A stretch of 64,000 nt of DNA from Bartonella bovis 91-4 (GTDB taxonomy: Bacteria > Pseudomonadota > Alphaproteobacteria > Rhizobiales > Rhizobiaceae), in contig NZ_CM001844.1 of assembly GCF_000384965.1 (NCBI RefSeq), positions 269,869 through 333,868 of the forward strand, read 5' to 3'. How positions within the stretch are numbered: position 1 is the first letter of the stretch; every line of letters starts with the position of its first letter. The translations under genes and the position numbers were made by a program. The notes under the pieces were generated by a model. The model saw only the letters and a program-made list of their open reading frames with translations, was not told the DNA's origin and searched no databases. Positions 55,009-64,000 of the stretch are shown piece by piece.

Positions 55009-55488
55009 ATGTTCGCAGTCATCAAAACAGGTGGTAAACAATATCGTGTTGTTGCTAACCAAGTATTAAAAGTTGAAAAAATCATTGGCAACATTGGTGA
55101 CATCATTAAATTCGATAATGTATTGATGGTAGGTGAGGGGGAGAGTGTGACTATCGGTGCGCCTGTTGTCGCTGAGGGTTTAGTTACAGCTGAAATTGTA
55201 GAACAGGGGCGTGCACGTAAAGTTATTGCATTTAAGAAACGGCGTCGTCAAAATTCAAAGCGTACTCGTGGTCATCGTCAAGAAATGACGACGCTTCGTA
55301 TTTTAGAAATTTTAACGGATGGTTCAAAGCCTAAAAAAGCAGCAGCAAAGTCGGTTGAAAAGAAAGCAGCTGTAGCAAAAGAAGCAAAGACTTCTACTTC
55401 TTCTAAAGAAATTACCACAAAAACTGCTAAAAAAAAGGTTGCATCACAGAAAGTAGTGGCTGCAATATCAGAAAGTAAAGAAGATTAA
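55009..55488 (+). CDS. rplU: 50S ribosomal protein L21 with long C-terminal extension
   Basis: The first 103 residues are L21 ([54 protein letters not shown]). About 56 extra residues form a Lys/Ala-rich tail ([23 protein letters not shown] and similar). Alphaproteobacterial L21 often has such an extension. rpmA follows 11 bp later. Confidence 0.97.
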   Translation: MFAVIKTGGKQYRVVANQVLKVEKIIGNIGDIIKFDNVLMVGEGESVTIGAPVVAEGLVTAEIVEQGRARKVIAFKKRRRQNSKRTRGHRQEMTTLRILEILTDGSKPKKAAAKSVEKKAAVAKEAKTSTSSKEITTKTAKKKVASQKVVAAISESKED

Positions 55489-55499
55489 GGGAGAATTCC

Positions 55500-55754
55500 A
55501 TGGCACATAAAAAAGCGGGTGGTTCCTCGCGTAATGGTCGCGATTCAGAATCAAAACGCCTTGGCGTTAAGAAATTTGGTGGTGAAGTTGTTATTGCAGG
55601 AAATATTATTGTACGTCAACGTGGTACGCGTTGGCATCCTGGTGAGAATGTTGGTATTGGAAAAGATCATACTCTTTTTGCGCTTTCAAATGGGAAAGTT
55701 TCTTTTCGTAAGAAAGCGGATAATCGCTCCTATGTTTCAGTCATTCCTATGTGA
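55500..55754 (+). CDS. rpmA: 50S ribosomal protein L27
   Basis: This 84-residue L27 has the canonical start [29 protein letters not shown], whose N-terminal tail reaches the peptidyl-transferase centre. GGGAGAA precedes the ATG. It forms an operon with rplU. The GTPase gene obgE, often next in related genomes, is not here. Confidence 0.98.
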   Translation: MAHKKAGGSSRNGRDSESKRLGVKKFGGEVVIAGNIIVRQRGTRWHPGENVGIGKDHTLFALSNGKVSFRKKADNRSYVSVIPM

Positions 55755-57570
55755 GGGAAATGAAGTAATCTGAGTATTCTTTAAAAAGAGATTAGTATAT
55801 ATTAGATTTCAATTTTATAAAGGTTTGAGGCATTTAAAAAAGGTAATGTCCCATCTTTTTTATTCTGGATGTATAAAAGTATCAAAGCTATATGAGAAAC
55901 TGGAACAAAACAGAATTTCCTGATTATCTTGCTGAAAGATTTATTTCACGTTTTCTTTATGCTGAAGATATTGAATAATAACTTGGATTCTACAACAATT
56001 TATTCTGTTTATACAATTTTATTTAAAAATGAAACTTTGATTGCTCAAGTTTGTTTTTTGATAATGGGAAGGTTATGATATTGTTTGAGCTTAGCGAGTG
56101 GGCAGCAATTTATAGGTATGTTTTAAGACAAATGATTCTTTGTTAGGATGCGCTCTGTTGGATTATTTAATGTTGGATGCTTAGTTTAGCTGGACTCAAA
56201 TCCACGTATAAATTATTCATTTTAAAATGATGTTTTACTTGGTGTTATTTTACAGACGATTTATCATTTTGATATAGTTTAGCTTGACTGTACGAAAGTT
56301 GTGAGGTTGATAACAATATTAGGGGTAGTGTTTCATACAACTATATTAGCATACGCTCGATATTGCAGAAGTTTTTACTGTAAGCATCAATATTTTAGCA
56401 TTAAGATTAAGTAGGTATTATTTAGTAAGTAGTATAGGCGGCTATTATTATAGCTGATCTTATGAATAGATAACATAGGCACTGTCCATTGCGTTAGCAC
56501 TATCTAGAAGTTTGTTTATTAATTATTAGCACAACGATAACAAATATGATCTTCTACTTGTAGTATAAATTCTTAGCTATTTAATATTTCTGAGTTATTT
56601 GAGCAAGGGAAATCGTAATAAAATCAATTGATGATTTTTATTTAGAGTTTATCATTATAACTAAAGAAAACGTCATTTATTATGTGTTGATTTCTGAGTT
56701 AGAACAGATTTTAAGGATTTTTTCTAGTTTATACAATGAAAGCAGTTACGAAGAGGATTTTTTTTACACAAAAATTATCCTGATGATAGCATTTTTCAGC
56801 TTTAATATTATAGTTAGGTGAATGATTTAATATTATTGAACTGTTTTTTGAGTAGTTTTTCTATTAATTTCTTCTTATTTTACTCATAAGTACAGTATGT
56901 TATTTATATGTTACCAAAAATCGACATATGATGCTAATTTATAAAGTGAAGACGGCAATATTTTATTATTTAAGTTTTCAATTATATCTGAAAAGTATTT
57001 TTCATAAAGTAAAATTGCATATTGAAAGATTTTTTTGAAGTTTTCTTATAATTGTAAGTAGAGCTGTAATGACAAATTTTCAGTATCTTATTATATAAAT
57101 TTCGATATTTTATAAAATATACTGTAGATACTATTGAATATAAAATACATTTCAATCTTTATAAGAATCTAGCTTATAAAAAATCTATAAAAATTATTTA
57201 TTGGTGCTCTTGCTATTTTTTTACTGCGCGTTATTTGAGGAAAAAATTGAGCTTTAATAAAGGTCACTTTTATCACAAAAATGGATTACGTTTTTTGATG
57301 GAGGTTATACAATATTTTGAAAATAAGTTGTATGTTTTCTTTTTTATTTAAAGGCTTTCAATTGAGAAGGCTGTAATATTTTCTAAGCTTCAATATTTTT
57401 AAAAAATTGTAGAGCGATGTCAAAATAAATAACGGCATCGACAGATTTTCTTTTGTTTTCATTTTTTCTAGTGCGCAACATTGATTTTGCGAAGGGCTTT
57501 CCTTTGCTTTCTGTGATGATGTTGGGTTTTGTTTTAGTGCTTCATATATTATCTTGTTCAAGGGGGTGTT
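55755..57570. other. 1.8-kb AT-rich non-coding region between rpmA and the adhesin
   Basis: No reading frame here resembles a protein I know. A 28-codon frame at about 55890-55976 (MRNWNKTEFPDYLAERF) could be a gene remnant. The stretch is likely a rearrangement site, and its end must contain the adhesin promoter. I could not identify promoter boxes with confidence. Confidence 0.5.
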
Positions 57571-60159
57571 ATGCAAAAATTGTATTTAAGCTTAAAAAAC
57601 AGTAGATTAAATTATGGTCATTTTCTTTATAGGTCACTTTGGGTCAAAATAGCTTCATTAGGAACTACAGTGTTAACGCTTCTGTTGAGTGTTTCTCCAG
57701 TTTTTGCTATTAAGAATGATCAGGGTATTGAGCGGGGCTCAAGTGTACACGCAAATCAACAAGATATTTGGGGTGCTTGGCAGCTTTCTGTTAATAGTGG
57801 AGGTGCTACAAAGGTTACATCAAAAAACACAATTGATTTAATTGGAAGTAAAAATATTAAGATTGCTAGAAGTGGTGATAAGATAACATTTGATTTGAAT
57901 AAGGAACTTCAAGTGTCGAGTCTTTTGGTAGGAAATGCTCTTTTAAAAGAGAGTAGCTTACTTATTGTGGGGGGGCCAAAAATTACTAGTTCTGGAATTG
58001 ATGCTTTCAATAAAAAAATTACAGACGTGGCTGATGGAGTTCTCTCTAGCAGATCGAAAGATGCAGTTAATGCCGGTCAGGTTTATACTCTAAATAGCGA
58101 TATTGCGAAGTATTTAGGTGGTGGAGCAAGCATACTTGCGGGTATAGAACCAACATATACAATTCAAGAACAACGCTATAATAATGTTGGCAGTACCTTT
58201 GATGGTGTTAATAATGCGTTGTCGAAGCTTTCTAGTAAAATTGATGATGTTGCAAACGCATTAAGTGATGGCCTTGTCCAACAAAATTTCCCATCTCAGC
58301 TGATCACCATTGGTGGCCAAGTAGAAGGTAATAAGATTAGTATTACTAACAAAAAAGGAGTATCTCGGGTTCTTTCTGGTGTGAAGGATGGAGAGCTGTC
58401 AGACAAATCAACAGATGCAGTTACTGGCAAGCAACTTTACTCGGTAAGCAACAAATTTGCAGCTTATTTAGGGAGTGGTGCAAAAGTTCGTGATAGCATT
58501 CTTCTAGGACCACAATATACTTTATCTCGTGTTTCTACAAATGGTGAGGTGAGGCCGGATTATTTTAGTGATGTTGGTAGTGCTTTTACGGAACTTGATT
58601 TGAATATCAGGAATGTAAATAGTCGTTTAACGCATGTATCTACTCACTTTACTACAGAAATCGGTAAGATTTCTACAAATTTGCAATATAATACTTTGGT
58701 ATGGAGAAAATCTGAGCAGGCATTTGTTGCACTTCATACAGAAGGAAGGGAAAGAAAAAATAGCAAGCTTACATTTCTTGAAGATGGAGATATTGCTCAT
58801 GACTCTACTGATGCTATTACAGGGAAGCAGCTTTATGAGATGAGCACCACGATTGCGCGGTATTTAGGTAGTGACGCGGATGTATTGGAAGGTAAGGCAC
58901 CGATGTATATAATTCAGGGTCGAGGCCATACTGGTGTTGAAGCAGCACTTAAAGGTATTAATAGTAAACTAACAGAGCTTTCTGAGAGGGTTGGAAATGT
59001 AAAGAGTACGGTTGGTAATAGCCTTGTAGCACAAGATTCAGGTTTGCATATTATCACCATTGGTAAGGATGTTGGGGGTGCTGAGATCAAGATTGCTAAC
59101 AGTAGAGGAGAAGCACGTAAACTTACCGGCTTGAAGGATGGAGCTGTTTCAGGTGCTTCTACAGAAGCAGTGACAGGTTCTCAATTTTATTCGATAAACA
59201 CCACGATAGCGAAGTATTTTGGTGGTGGCGCTGAGTATAATGGTCAATGGAAAGAGCCGATGTTTACAATTGCAAACTTTGGTGCGAAGGATAGGAGTAG
59301 AAAACAAACATATAATAATGTAGCTGATGCTTTTAATGCTGTTAATAGTAGTATATCTGGCGTTAATGATCATATTCAACAAGTTGAAGTTCAGGTAAAA
59401 TCTAATGGTTTAAATTGGGATGATAGCCAAAGAGCTTATGATGCTAATCATAATAGTCGGCCTGGTAAGATCACGAATGTAGCAAATGGTGCAGTGGCAC
59501 AGGGTTCCACTGATGTGGTCACAGGTGATCAACTTTGGGCGACAAATGAGAAGGCTAATAAGCTTGAAAACAGGATTGATAATGTGGTTGATCAAGTCGA
59601 TATTCTCAATGATAGGGTTGTCACCTATGATAAAGATGCAGACGGTAACAAAATGAATAGTATCACCTTAGCAGGTGGTAATGAAAGTGATCCTGTGCTC
59701 ATTGATAATGTTGCAGATGGTAAAATTGAAAAAAGTTCAAAACAAGCAGTTAATGGCGGTCAGTTACATGATTACACCGAAGAACAAATGAGGCTTGTTC
59801 TTGCAGACGCCAACAAGTATACAGATAAAAAAATAGAGGATGTATTTAATAGTGCTGTTGCACGAGCCAACACTTATACTGATATGAAATTTAATGCTTT
59901 AAATTATAGAGTTGAAAATGTGCAAAAGGAAGCAAGACAAGCCGCTGCTATCGGTTTGGCTGTAGCTAATTTAAATTATATTAATACGCCAGGAATGCTC
60001 AGTGTTGCATTTGGTAGCGGTGTATGGCGTGATCAATCAGCAATTGCTTTTGGAGCTGGTTATATGTCTGAAGATGGAAGGATGCGTTCTAATCTATCTG
60101 TCACCACTTCTGGAGGGCACTGGGGTGTAGGAGCAGGATTAAGCATAGCATTAAAATAA
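57571..60159 (+). CDS. Trimeric autotransporter adhesin (BadA/Vomp-like, headless)
   Basis: This 862-residue protein has an extended signal peptide (VKIASLGTTVLTLLLSVSPVFA, cleavage about residue 46). A short N-terminal domain (IWGAWQLSVNSGGATKV, DLIGSKNIKIARSGDKITFDL) follows. Then come five to six neck/stalk modules with the repeating motif DGxLSxxSTDAVTGKQLY..IAKYLGGGA (near 150, 275, 410, 520, 635, 715). The end is a YadA anchor (ARQAAAIGLAVANLNY, VAFGSGVWRDQSAIAFGAGYM, GAGLSIALK). It trimerises and binds host matrix or cells. It lacks the serial beta-roll head repeats seen in its neighbour at 62682. Start has GGGGGT upstream. Confidence 0.92.
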   Translation: MQKLYLSLKNSRLNYGHFLYRSLWVKIASLGTTVLTLLLSVSPVFAIKNDQGIERGSSVHANQQDIWGAWQLSVNSGGATKVTSKNTIDLIGSKNIKIARSGDKITFDLNKELQVSSLLVGNALLKESSLLIVGGPKITSSGIDAFNKKITDVADGVLSSRSKDAVNAGQVYTLNSDIAKYLGGGASILAGIEPTYTIQEQRYNNVGSTFDGVNNALSKLSSKIDDVANALSDGLVQQNFPSQLITIGGQVEGNKISITNKKGVSRVLSGVKDGELSDKSTDAVTGKQLYSVSNKFAAYLGSGAKVRDSILLGPQYTLSRVSTNGEVRPDYFSDVGSAFTELDLNIRNVNSRLTHVSTHFTTEIGKISTNLQYNTLVWRKSEQAFVALHTEGRERKNSKLTFLEDGDIAHDSTDAITGKQLYEMSTTIARYLGSDADVLEGKAPMYIIQGRGHTGVEAALKGINSKLTELSERVGNVKSTVGNSLVAQDSGLHIITIGKDVGGAEIKIANSRGEARKLTGLKDGAVSGASTEAVTGSQFYSINTTIAKYFGGGAEYNGQWKEPMFTIANFGAKDRSRKQTYNNVADAFNAVNSSISGVNDHIQQVEVQVKSNGLNWDDSQRAYDANHNSRPGKITNVANGAVAQGSTDVVTGDQLWATNEKANKLENRIDNVVDQVDILNDRVVTYDKDADGNKMNSITLAGGNESDPVLIDNVADGKIEKSSKQAVNGGQLHDYTEEQMRLVLADANKYTDKKIEDVFNSAVARANTYTDMKFNALNYRVENVQKEARQAAAIGLAVANLNYINTPGMLSVAFGSGVWRDQSAIAFGAGYMSEDGRMRSNLSVTTSGGHWGVGAGLSIALK

Positions 60160-60734
60160 TGGTGATAAATCGAAAGAGTATTATTGCAGGTCTTTTGTTT
60201 GTTCTTGTCTTTTTAGGAAAGGCTGTAAGCTTTTCTGAGGAGCAAGACAGTGTTTATACGGTGCATCCACCGCAATTATCAGTGCCCGGTGGAAAGCCTG
60301 GTGAAACGCGTCGAATTATTATGCAATTTGATTATTGGACATTAATTTGCGATGAAAACAAAACAATGAAGCAAGGGATCTGTAATGTAACTCAGACAAT
60401 CCACGATGATAAAGAAGGTAACAAGGTTTTTAGCTGGTCTCTTGTTTCTACAAAAAATGGTCAGCCGGTTATGTTGTTACGAACATTGCCAAATGCTAAC
60501 ATAAATGTTCCTATTGAAGTATTTATGGAAGATGCTAAAAAACCGCTTCTTATTAATTACAAGCAGTGCAATCAAGAAATCTGTTTGGCGCAATATCCTG
60601 TAGGGCCTGTTTTAATGAAACAAATAAGCAAAAACAGCAATGTGCGCATCTCTTATCAGCTTAAAGAGGGAAAAACACTTTCTTTTGTAGCGCCATTTAA
60701 AGGCCTGAATGAAGCACTGTTTTCTTTGCAATAA
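60159..60734 (+). CDS. Invasion-associated locus B (IalB) family protein
   Basis: This 191-residue secreted protein has a signal peptide (residues 1-24: KSIIAGLLFVLVFLGKAVSF). The IalB pattern is visible: MQFDYWTLICDENKTMKQGICNVTQTI, then NYKQCNQEICLAQYPVGP, with four cysteines likely forming two disulfides. IalB is associated with erythrocyte invasion in Bartonella. The ATG shares its first base with the last base of the adhesin stop (TAATG), a strong sign of translational coupling. Confidence 0.9.
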   Translation: MVINRKSIIAGLLFVLVFLGKAVSFSEEQDSVYTVHPPQLSVPGGKPGETRRIIMQFDYWTLICDENKTMKQGICNVTQTIHDDKEGNKVFSWSLVSTKNGQPVMLLRTLPNANINVPIEVFMEDAKKPLLINYKQCNQEICLAQYPVGPVLMKQISKNSNVRISYQLKEGKTLSFVAPFKGLNEALFSLQ

Positions 60735-60861
60735 TAAAATTAAAAAGAGCATAATTTTATATGTTTTAGCTTTATTTGATTGAGTAAAGTAATTTTTTAT
60801 TTTTTAAAGTATATAATTTAAACTTGAAGGTTACTTCTTTGTGAGTATAGTGCGAACCTCT

Positions 60862-60951
60862 GGAGAGGTGGCCGAGTGGTTGAAGGCGCACGCCTGGAAC
60901 GCGTGTATATGGGAAACCATATCGAGGGTTCGAATCCCTCTCTCTCCGCCA
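60862..60951 (+). tRNA. tRNA-Ser (GGA)
   Basis: A 90-nt class II tRNA with encoded CCA: acceptor GGAGAGG/CTCTCC-type stem, anticodon loop CTGGAAC (GGA), long variable arm, T loop TTCGAAT. The phage tail sheath remnant lies 440 bp downstream of its 3' end, so this tRNA could have been an integration site. The intervening 60952-61393 shows no gene. Confidence 0.97.
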
Positions 60952-61393
60952 AAATTCAATAAAATCAAATAGATCTATATAGAGTTAGGGGGAAGGTCTA
61001 TTGATTTTATTATCTTATTTTTTGGTTATCCTGTACTTTTTTGAAGTTTTTTAATTGCTTGTATAGAAAGTCGGTTTCTATCGATTGTTTTTATAAAGAG
61101 ATATACTACCGTTCATCCATCAAAACATTTATGAAATTGTAACCTCTGTGTTAGTCACTCTTATTTTTACTAATTTTCTCAATCTATGACTGATTTTTTA
61201 ATTTTTGCATTACATGTTTTTCTAAACAAATTGTTAAAGGATTTCTTTAGTTAGTTTTTTTGCCTTCTTTCCTGCAGATCAATGTCCTCATTTTAATGGG
61301 ATCTGTTTCAACTCTTTTGCTATAATTTAGATAAAATGAAAAAAGAATATCTATTTAAAATTTATTTTTTTATTTTTAAATAAATTATATTGC

Positions 61394-62077
61394 TTGTTAC
61401 TTTTTTCTGGCCAAAATGCAGATGGTGCTTATGAAGGTGTCCATGCTTTCATAGGAGCACAATCCATTGTTGGGCAAACACCACGCATTTTGATTGCTCC
61501 TGGTTTTACCCACAAACGTGATACTGGTGTGGAGCTTATAGATGTTACACACGTAGGCAGTGGTTACACCAAGGCTACTGTTAAAATAGAAGGCAATGCC
61601 AAGGCAACAGCCAGTGTTAGTAACGGAGAAGTGCGAAACATTACGGTTGATGAGAGTGGAAGTGGTTATGAAAAAGCACCCCGTATAACCATTGAAGGTG
61701 ACGGAAAAGGTGCCACAGCTACAGCCACAATCAAACAAATGTCTAATCCCGTAGCAGCAGAACTGATTGGTATTGCTGAGCGTTTGCGCGCTATTGTGGT
61801 GGTTGATGGACCAAATACAACAGATGAAGAAGCTATTGAGGCAGCAAAAGATTTTGGTTCCAAACGTGTTGTCATGGTTGATCCATTTGCGAGCGTTTTG
61901 CGTAAAGGAAAGATTTCACAAGAACCAGCAAGTTCACTAGCTACCGATGTGATTGCTAAAATAGATTTTACTCACAACCTCTGGTATTCCCCTTCACACA
62001 CACACAAAAACACCCCATTCATTTTATCTCAAAAATCCCCCCTAAAAAATTACATCTTCTCAGGTCGAAAAAAATAA
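61394..62077 (+). pseudogene. Fragment of a contractile-phage tail sheath gene
   Basis: The reading (about 227 codons) begins mid-protein with DGAYEGVHAFIGAQSIVGQTPRILIAPGFTHKR. It then contains an inserted beta-repeat segment (HVGSGYTKATVKIEGNAKA, ESGSGYEKAPRITIEGDGKGATATATI). The sheath core follows (PVAAELIGIAERLRAIVVVDGPNTTDEEAIEAAKDFGSKRVVMVDPFA). It degenerates after IDFTHNLWYSPSH into unrelated DNA. Full sheath proteins are about twice as long, so both ends are missing. There is no ribosome site. Confidence 0.8.
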
Positions 62078-62681
62078 AACAACCCTTCTTTAAATTTTTT
62101 ACTCGTTACACATATACCCATTAACATACAAACACGTTGCTTTCTAAAAACTTAGAAGCAACACCTAAACACATAACCGCCATTTAGCTTAATTACTTAA
62201 AAATAAGGAAAATACAAAAAAACACCATAACCTTTACTTCTAAATAACACCTTTTGAAGACAAAACAATCTCTTTAGACACTTCAAAAACACACTAAAAA
62301 GATTGAAAGTCCTCCTTAACGTTTATTTAGAAACTCAAATATCACAAAGAACACCACCACTTTCTTTGTATATTAAAAACCTTTTGAGTCTTTTTAAGCT
62401 AATGACAACCAAATATACCTTTTAACGTTCAAATAAGTTGTTTAACATTTTTATTCTGAAAAACTTGTTATGAGAACCACGTATTTTTTAAAAATAAAAC
62501 CTTTAAGGACTATTCTTCTTTCCGATTACTGTTGACATAAAAACTCATTTAAAAACTGAAAAACTTCACTTGTTTAACATTGCAACACAAAAAATAACCG
62601 TTGCGTCAATTAGCGCCCAATTATGTCTTTTTGATGTCCAAATATATTTTTTGATGTTTTTTTATTTTTGAAAGATTTGTT
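62078..62681. other. A/C-rich non-coding tract upstream of the second adhesin
   Basis: About 600 bp with unusual strand composition: the + strand is rich in A and C with few G, opposite to the flanking genes. No gene is seen. It joins the sheath fragment near 61,990 and must hold the promoter and leader of the adhesin at 62682. Confidence 0.5.
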
Positions 62682-64000
62682 ATGAAAAAAGTACATATCA
62701 CTCCAAAGAACAAAAGCTTCAATGGTCAAAAACCTCTCTGTGAGGTGCCTTTGGTTAGAGCTGTTTCATTAGGGGCGGTAATGGCTGCACTTTTGTCGGG
62801 CGTTTCTCCAGTTTTTGCTTCTCATCTTTCTTCAGCAGGGTCGAAAGTTCAAAGTGTAAGTGCAGGTGCGGTTTCTGCCAGCGTTGCTCATGGGCGTGTT
62901 AAGGTAGTTAATGGTGATCGTTCTTGTGGGGTAGATCAGGTTGTTAGCCGTAGTTTATTACGGTCGGATAAGAAAGTATCTGCAAAAGAACAGTATAAGA
63001 AATTGATTAAAAATCAACAGTTTATGAATTGTAATCCTAATGATTCTGTGAGTAGGCCAGTTACTTGGGTTGCTAATACAGATGTTATGTTCAGTGCTGT
63101 TGCTACTGATGTGAATATGAAGCAGGGCACTACAACGCCTGAGAGCATACAGGGTTATTTTAATAGTTTTACTTCTAGAGGTATTGGCACTGAACTTGGT
63201 TCAAATGCGTACGCACAAACTGGAGAAGATACTGCAATAGGTAGGGAAGCGCGAGCGGAAGGAGGTGGTGCTACGGTTCTAGGTCTAGCTAGTAAGGCTT
63301 TCCAAGCAAATTCTATAGCAGTAGGTTCTTTTTCAGAAGCTAATGGTAACAAGTCGATAGCCATAGGTGCTTTTGCTACGGCTAAATTAGGTACGGCTGT
63401 TGGTTATAATGCGCGATCGTTTGTGGAAGGCGGTATTGCTTTGGGTGATAATTCTAAAGCTAGTGTTAACAAGGAAATTGCTGGTTATGATCCTAGAAGT
63501 GGTATTTCTTCAGAAGAAACTTCATTTATATGGAAAAGTACTTACGCAGCAGTCAGTGTGGGTGATGTGAGTGGTGGGAAAACACGACAGATTGTAGGAG
63601 TGGCCGCTGGTTATGACGATACTGATGCAGTGAACGTTGCACAGCTGAAAGCGTTAAAAACATGGGTAGAAGAAGAAGGTGGTACTTGGCAGCTTTCTGT
63701 TAACGGTCAAAATACTACAAAAATTAATAAAAACAGCAACCTCGATTTAGTCGCTGGAAGTAACAATATTAAAATTGTTAAAAATGATGATAAGATAATA
63801 TTTGATTTGGCTGAAACTCTTGTGCTGAAGAGTTTCTGGACAGAAAAAGTTCGTTTAAAAGGCGATGGTTTATTTATTGTAAATGGTCCGGCAGTAACTG
63901 TTGCTGGAATCAATGCTGCCGGTAGACATATTATAGATGTGGCAGATGGAGATCTCTTGAGCGAATCGAAAGAAGCAATAAATGGTGGTCAGGTTTATAC
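62682..64000 (+). CDS. Trimeric autotransporter adhesin (BadA/Vomp-like), 5' part
   Basis: This reading is open from the ATG at 62682 to the window end (439 codons, no stop). It has an extended signal peptide (VSLGAVMAALLSGVSPVFA-like). The head domain has YadA-type beta-roll repeats (TAIGREARAEGGGATVLG, SIAVGSFSEANGNKSIAIGA, GTAVGYNARSFVEGGIALGD; about residues 180-265). A neck follows (DDTDAVNVAQLKALKTW). The stalk module WQLSVNGQNTTKINKNSNLDL..NIKIVKNDDKIIFDL closely parallels the first adhesin. The anchor lies outside. Confidence 0.92.
   Translation, partial: MKKVHITPKNKSFNGQKPLCEVPLVRAVSLGAVMAALLSGVSPVFASHLSSAGSKVQSVSAGAVSASVAHGRVKVVNGDRSCGVDQVVSRSLLRSDKKVSAKEQYKKLIKNQQFMNCNPNDSVSRPVTWVANTDVMFSAVATDVNMKQGTTTPESIQGYFNSFTSRGIGTELGSNAYAQTGEDTAIGREARAEGGGATVLGLASKAFQANSIAVGSFSEANGNKSIAIGAFATAKLGTAVGYNARSFVEGGIALGDNSKASVNKEIAGYDPRSGISSEETSFIWKSTYAAVSVGDVSGGKTRQIVGVAAGYDDTDAVNVAQLKALKTWVEEEGGTWQLSVNGQNTTKINKNSNLDLVAGSNNIKIVKNDDKIIFDLAETLVLKSFWTEKVRLKGDGLFIVNGPAVTVAGINAAGRHIIDVADGDLLSESKEAINGGQVY

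Noticed and set aside
62078..62681. A gene on the minus strand in the A/C-rich tract
   Set aside because: The composition would suit a minus-strand gene, but no open frame of useful length or recognisable protein was found.

Overview
The window looks like a chromosome segment of a Bartonella species (Hyphomicrobiales, Alphaproteobacteria). The DNA is AT-rich. The housekeeping genes (serC, purA, rpoH, rluD, ftsK, mscL, pyrD, folD, gshA, rpsU, pgi, rplU, rpmA) have alphaproteobacterial protein sequences. The right end carries the genus's typical surface genes: trimeric autotransporter adhesins of the BadA/Vomp type and an IalB-family protein. The species was not determined.

Positions 1 to about 21,240 are a mosaic, probably decayed, lambda-like prophage. 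Its right end abuts a tRNA-Phe gene whose 3' end faces the phage. From left to right it has the start of a terminase large subunit with a small-subunit-like gene, and BrnT/BrnA. Next come antirepressor genes (AntA/KilAC and Rha types), a minor tail protein Z, HigB/HigA, RelE/RelB, SSB and a DUF488 fusion protein, followed by a second HigB/HigA-like pair and another Rha gene. Then come a D12-class adenine methyltransferase, DUF1376-type replication genes, a beta-helix repeat protein and a divergent Cro-like/LexA-like repressor switch. A repressor-linked gene next to a four-helix membrane protein recalls lambda rexA/rexB. The block ends with more antirepressors, a Bet (RecT) plus YqaJ exonuclease recombination pair and a small excisionase-like protein. 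No integrase is visible.

The most striking observation is in this prophage. Three antirepressor genes (starts at 2508, 3164 and 9769, all minus strand) share a leader of about 240 nt. Each has the same promoter (TTGACA, 18-bp spacer, TATATG or TATACA). Each contains three segments: a promoter-proximal strand (U), a middle strand (M), and a strand running into the ribosome binding site (D). U and D are each complementary to M. The 7-nt core differs among copies (CTAGGTA, CTAGATG, CTATGCA), yet complementarity is kept in all three segments. U:M would enclose two conserved hairpins and free the ribosome site; M:D would mask it. This is the layout of a riboswitch-like translational switch controlling phage antirepressors.

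Positions 21,700 to 55,800 are core genome: serC and purA, a membrane protein, rpoH and rluD, an aldehyde dehydrogenase, a soluble FtsK-type translocase, a PAS histidine kinase, mscL, pyrD, tRNA-His, a glutamine-synthetase-family/FAD-oxidase pair resembling puuA/puuB, folD, an AsmA protein, an unlisted 47-residue membrane peptide, rsmE, gshA, rpsU, tRNA-Arg, an RND efflux pair, pgi, tRNA-Ser, rplU and rpmA.

Positions 55,800 to 64,000 are a surface-antigen region. After 1.8 kb of AT-rich non-coding DNA comes an 862-residue trimeric autotransporter without a beta-roll head, overlapping an ialB-family gene by 1 nt. Then come tRNA-Ser(GGA), a fragment of a contractile-phage tail sheath gene, an A/C-rich non-coding tract, and the 5' part of a second trimeric autotransporter with a beta-roll head, which runs off the window.
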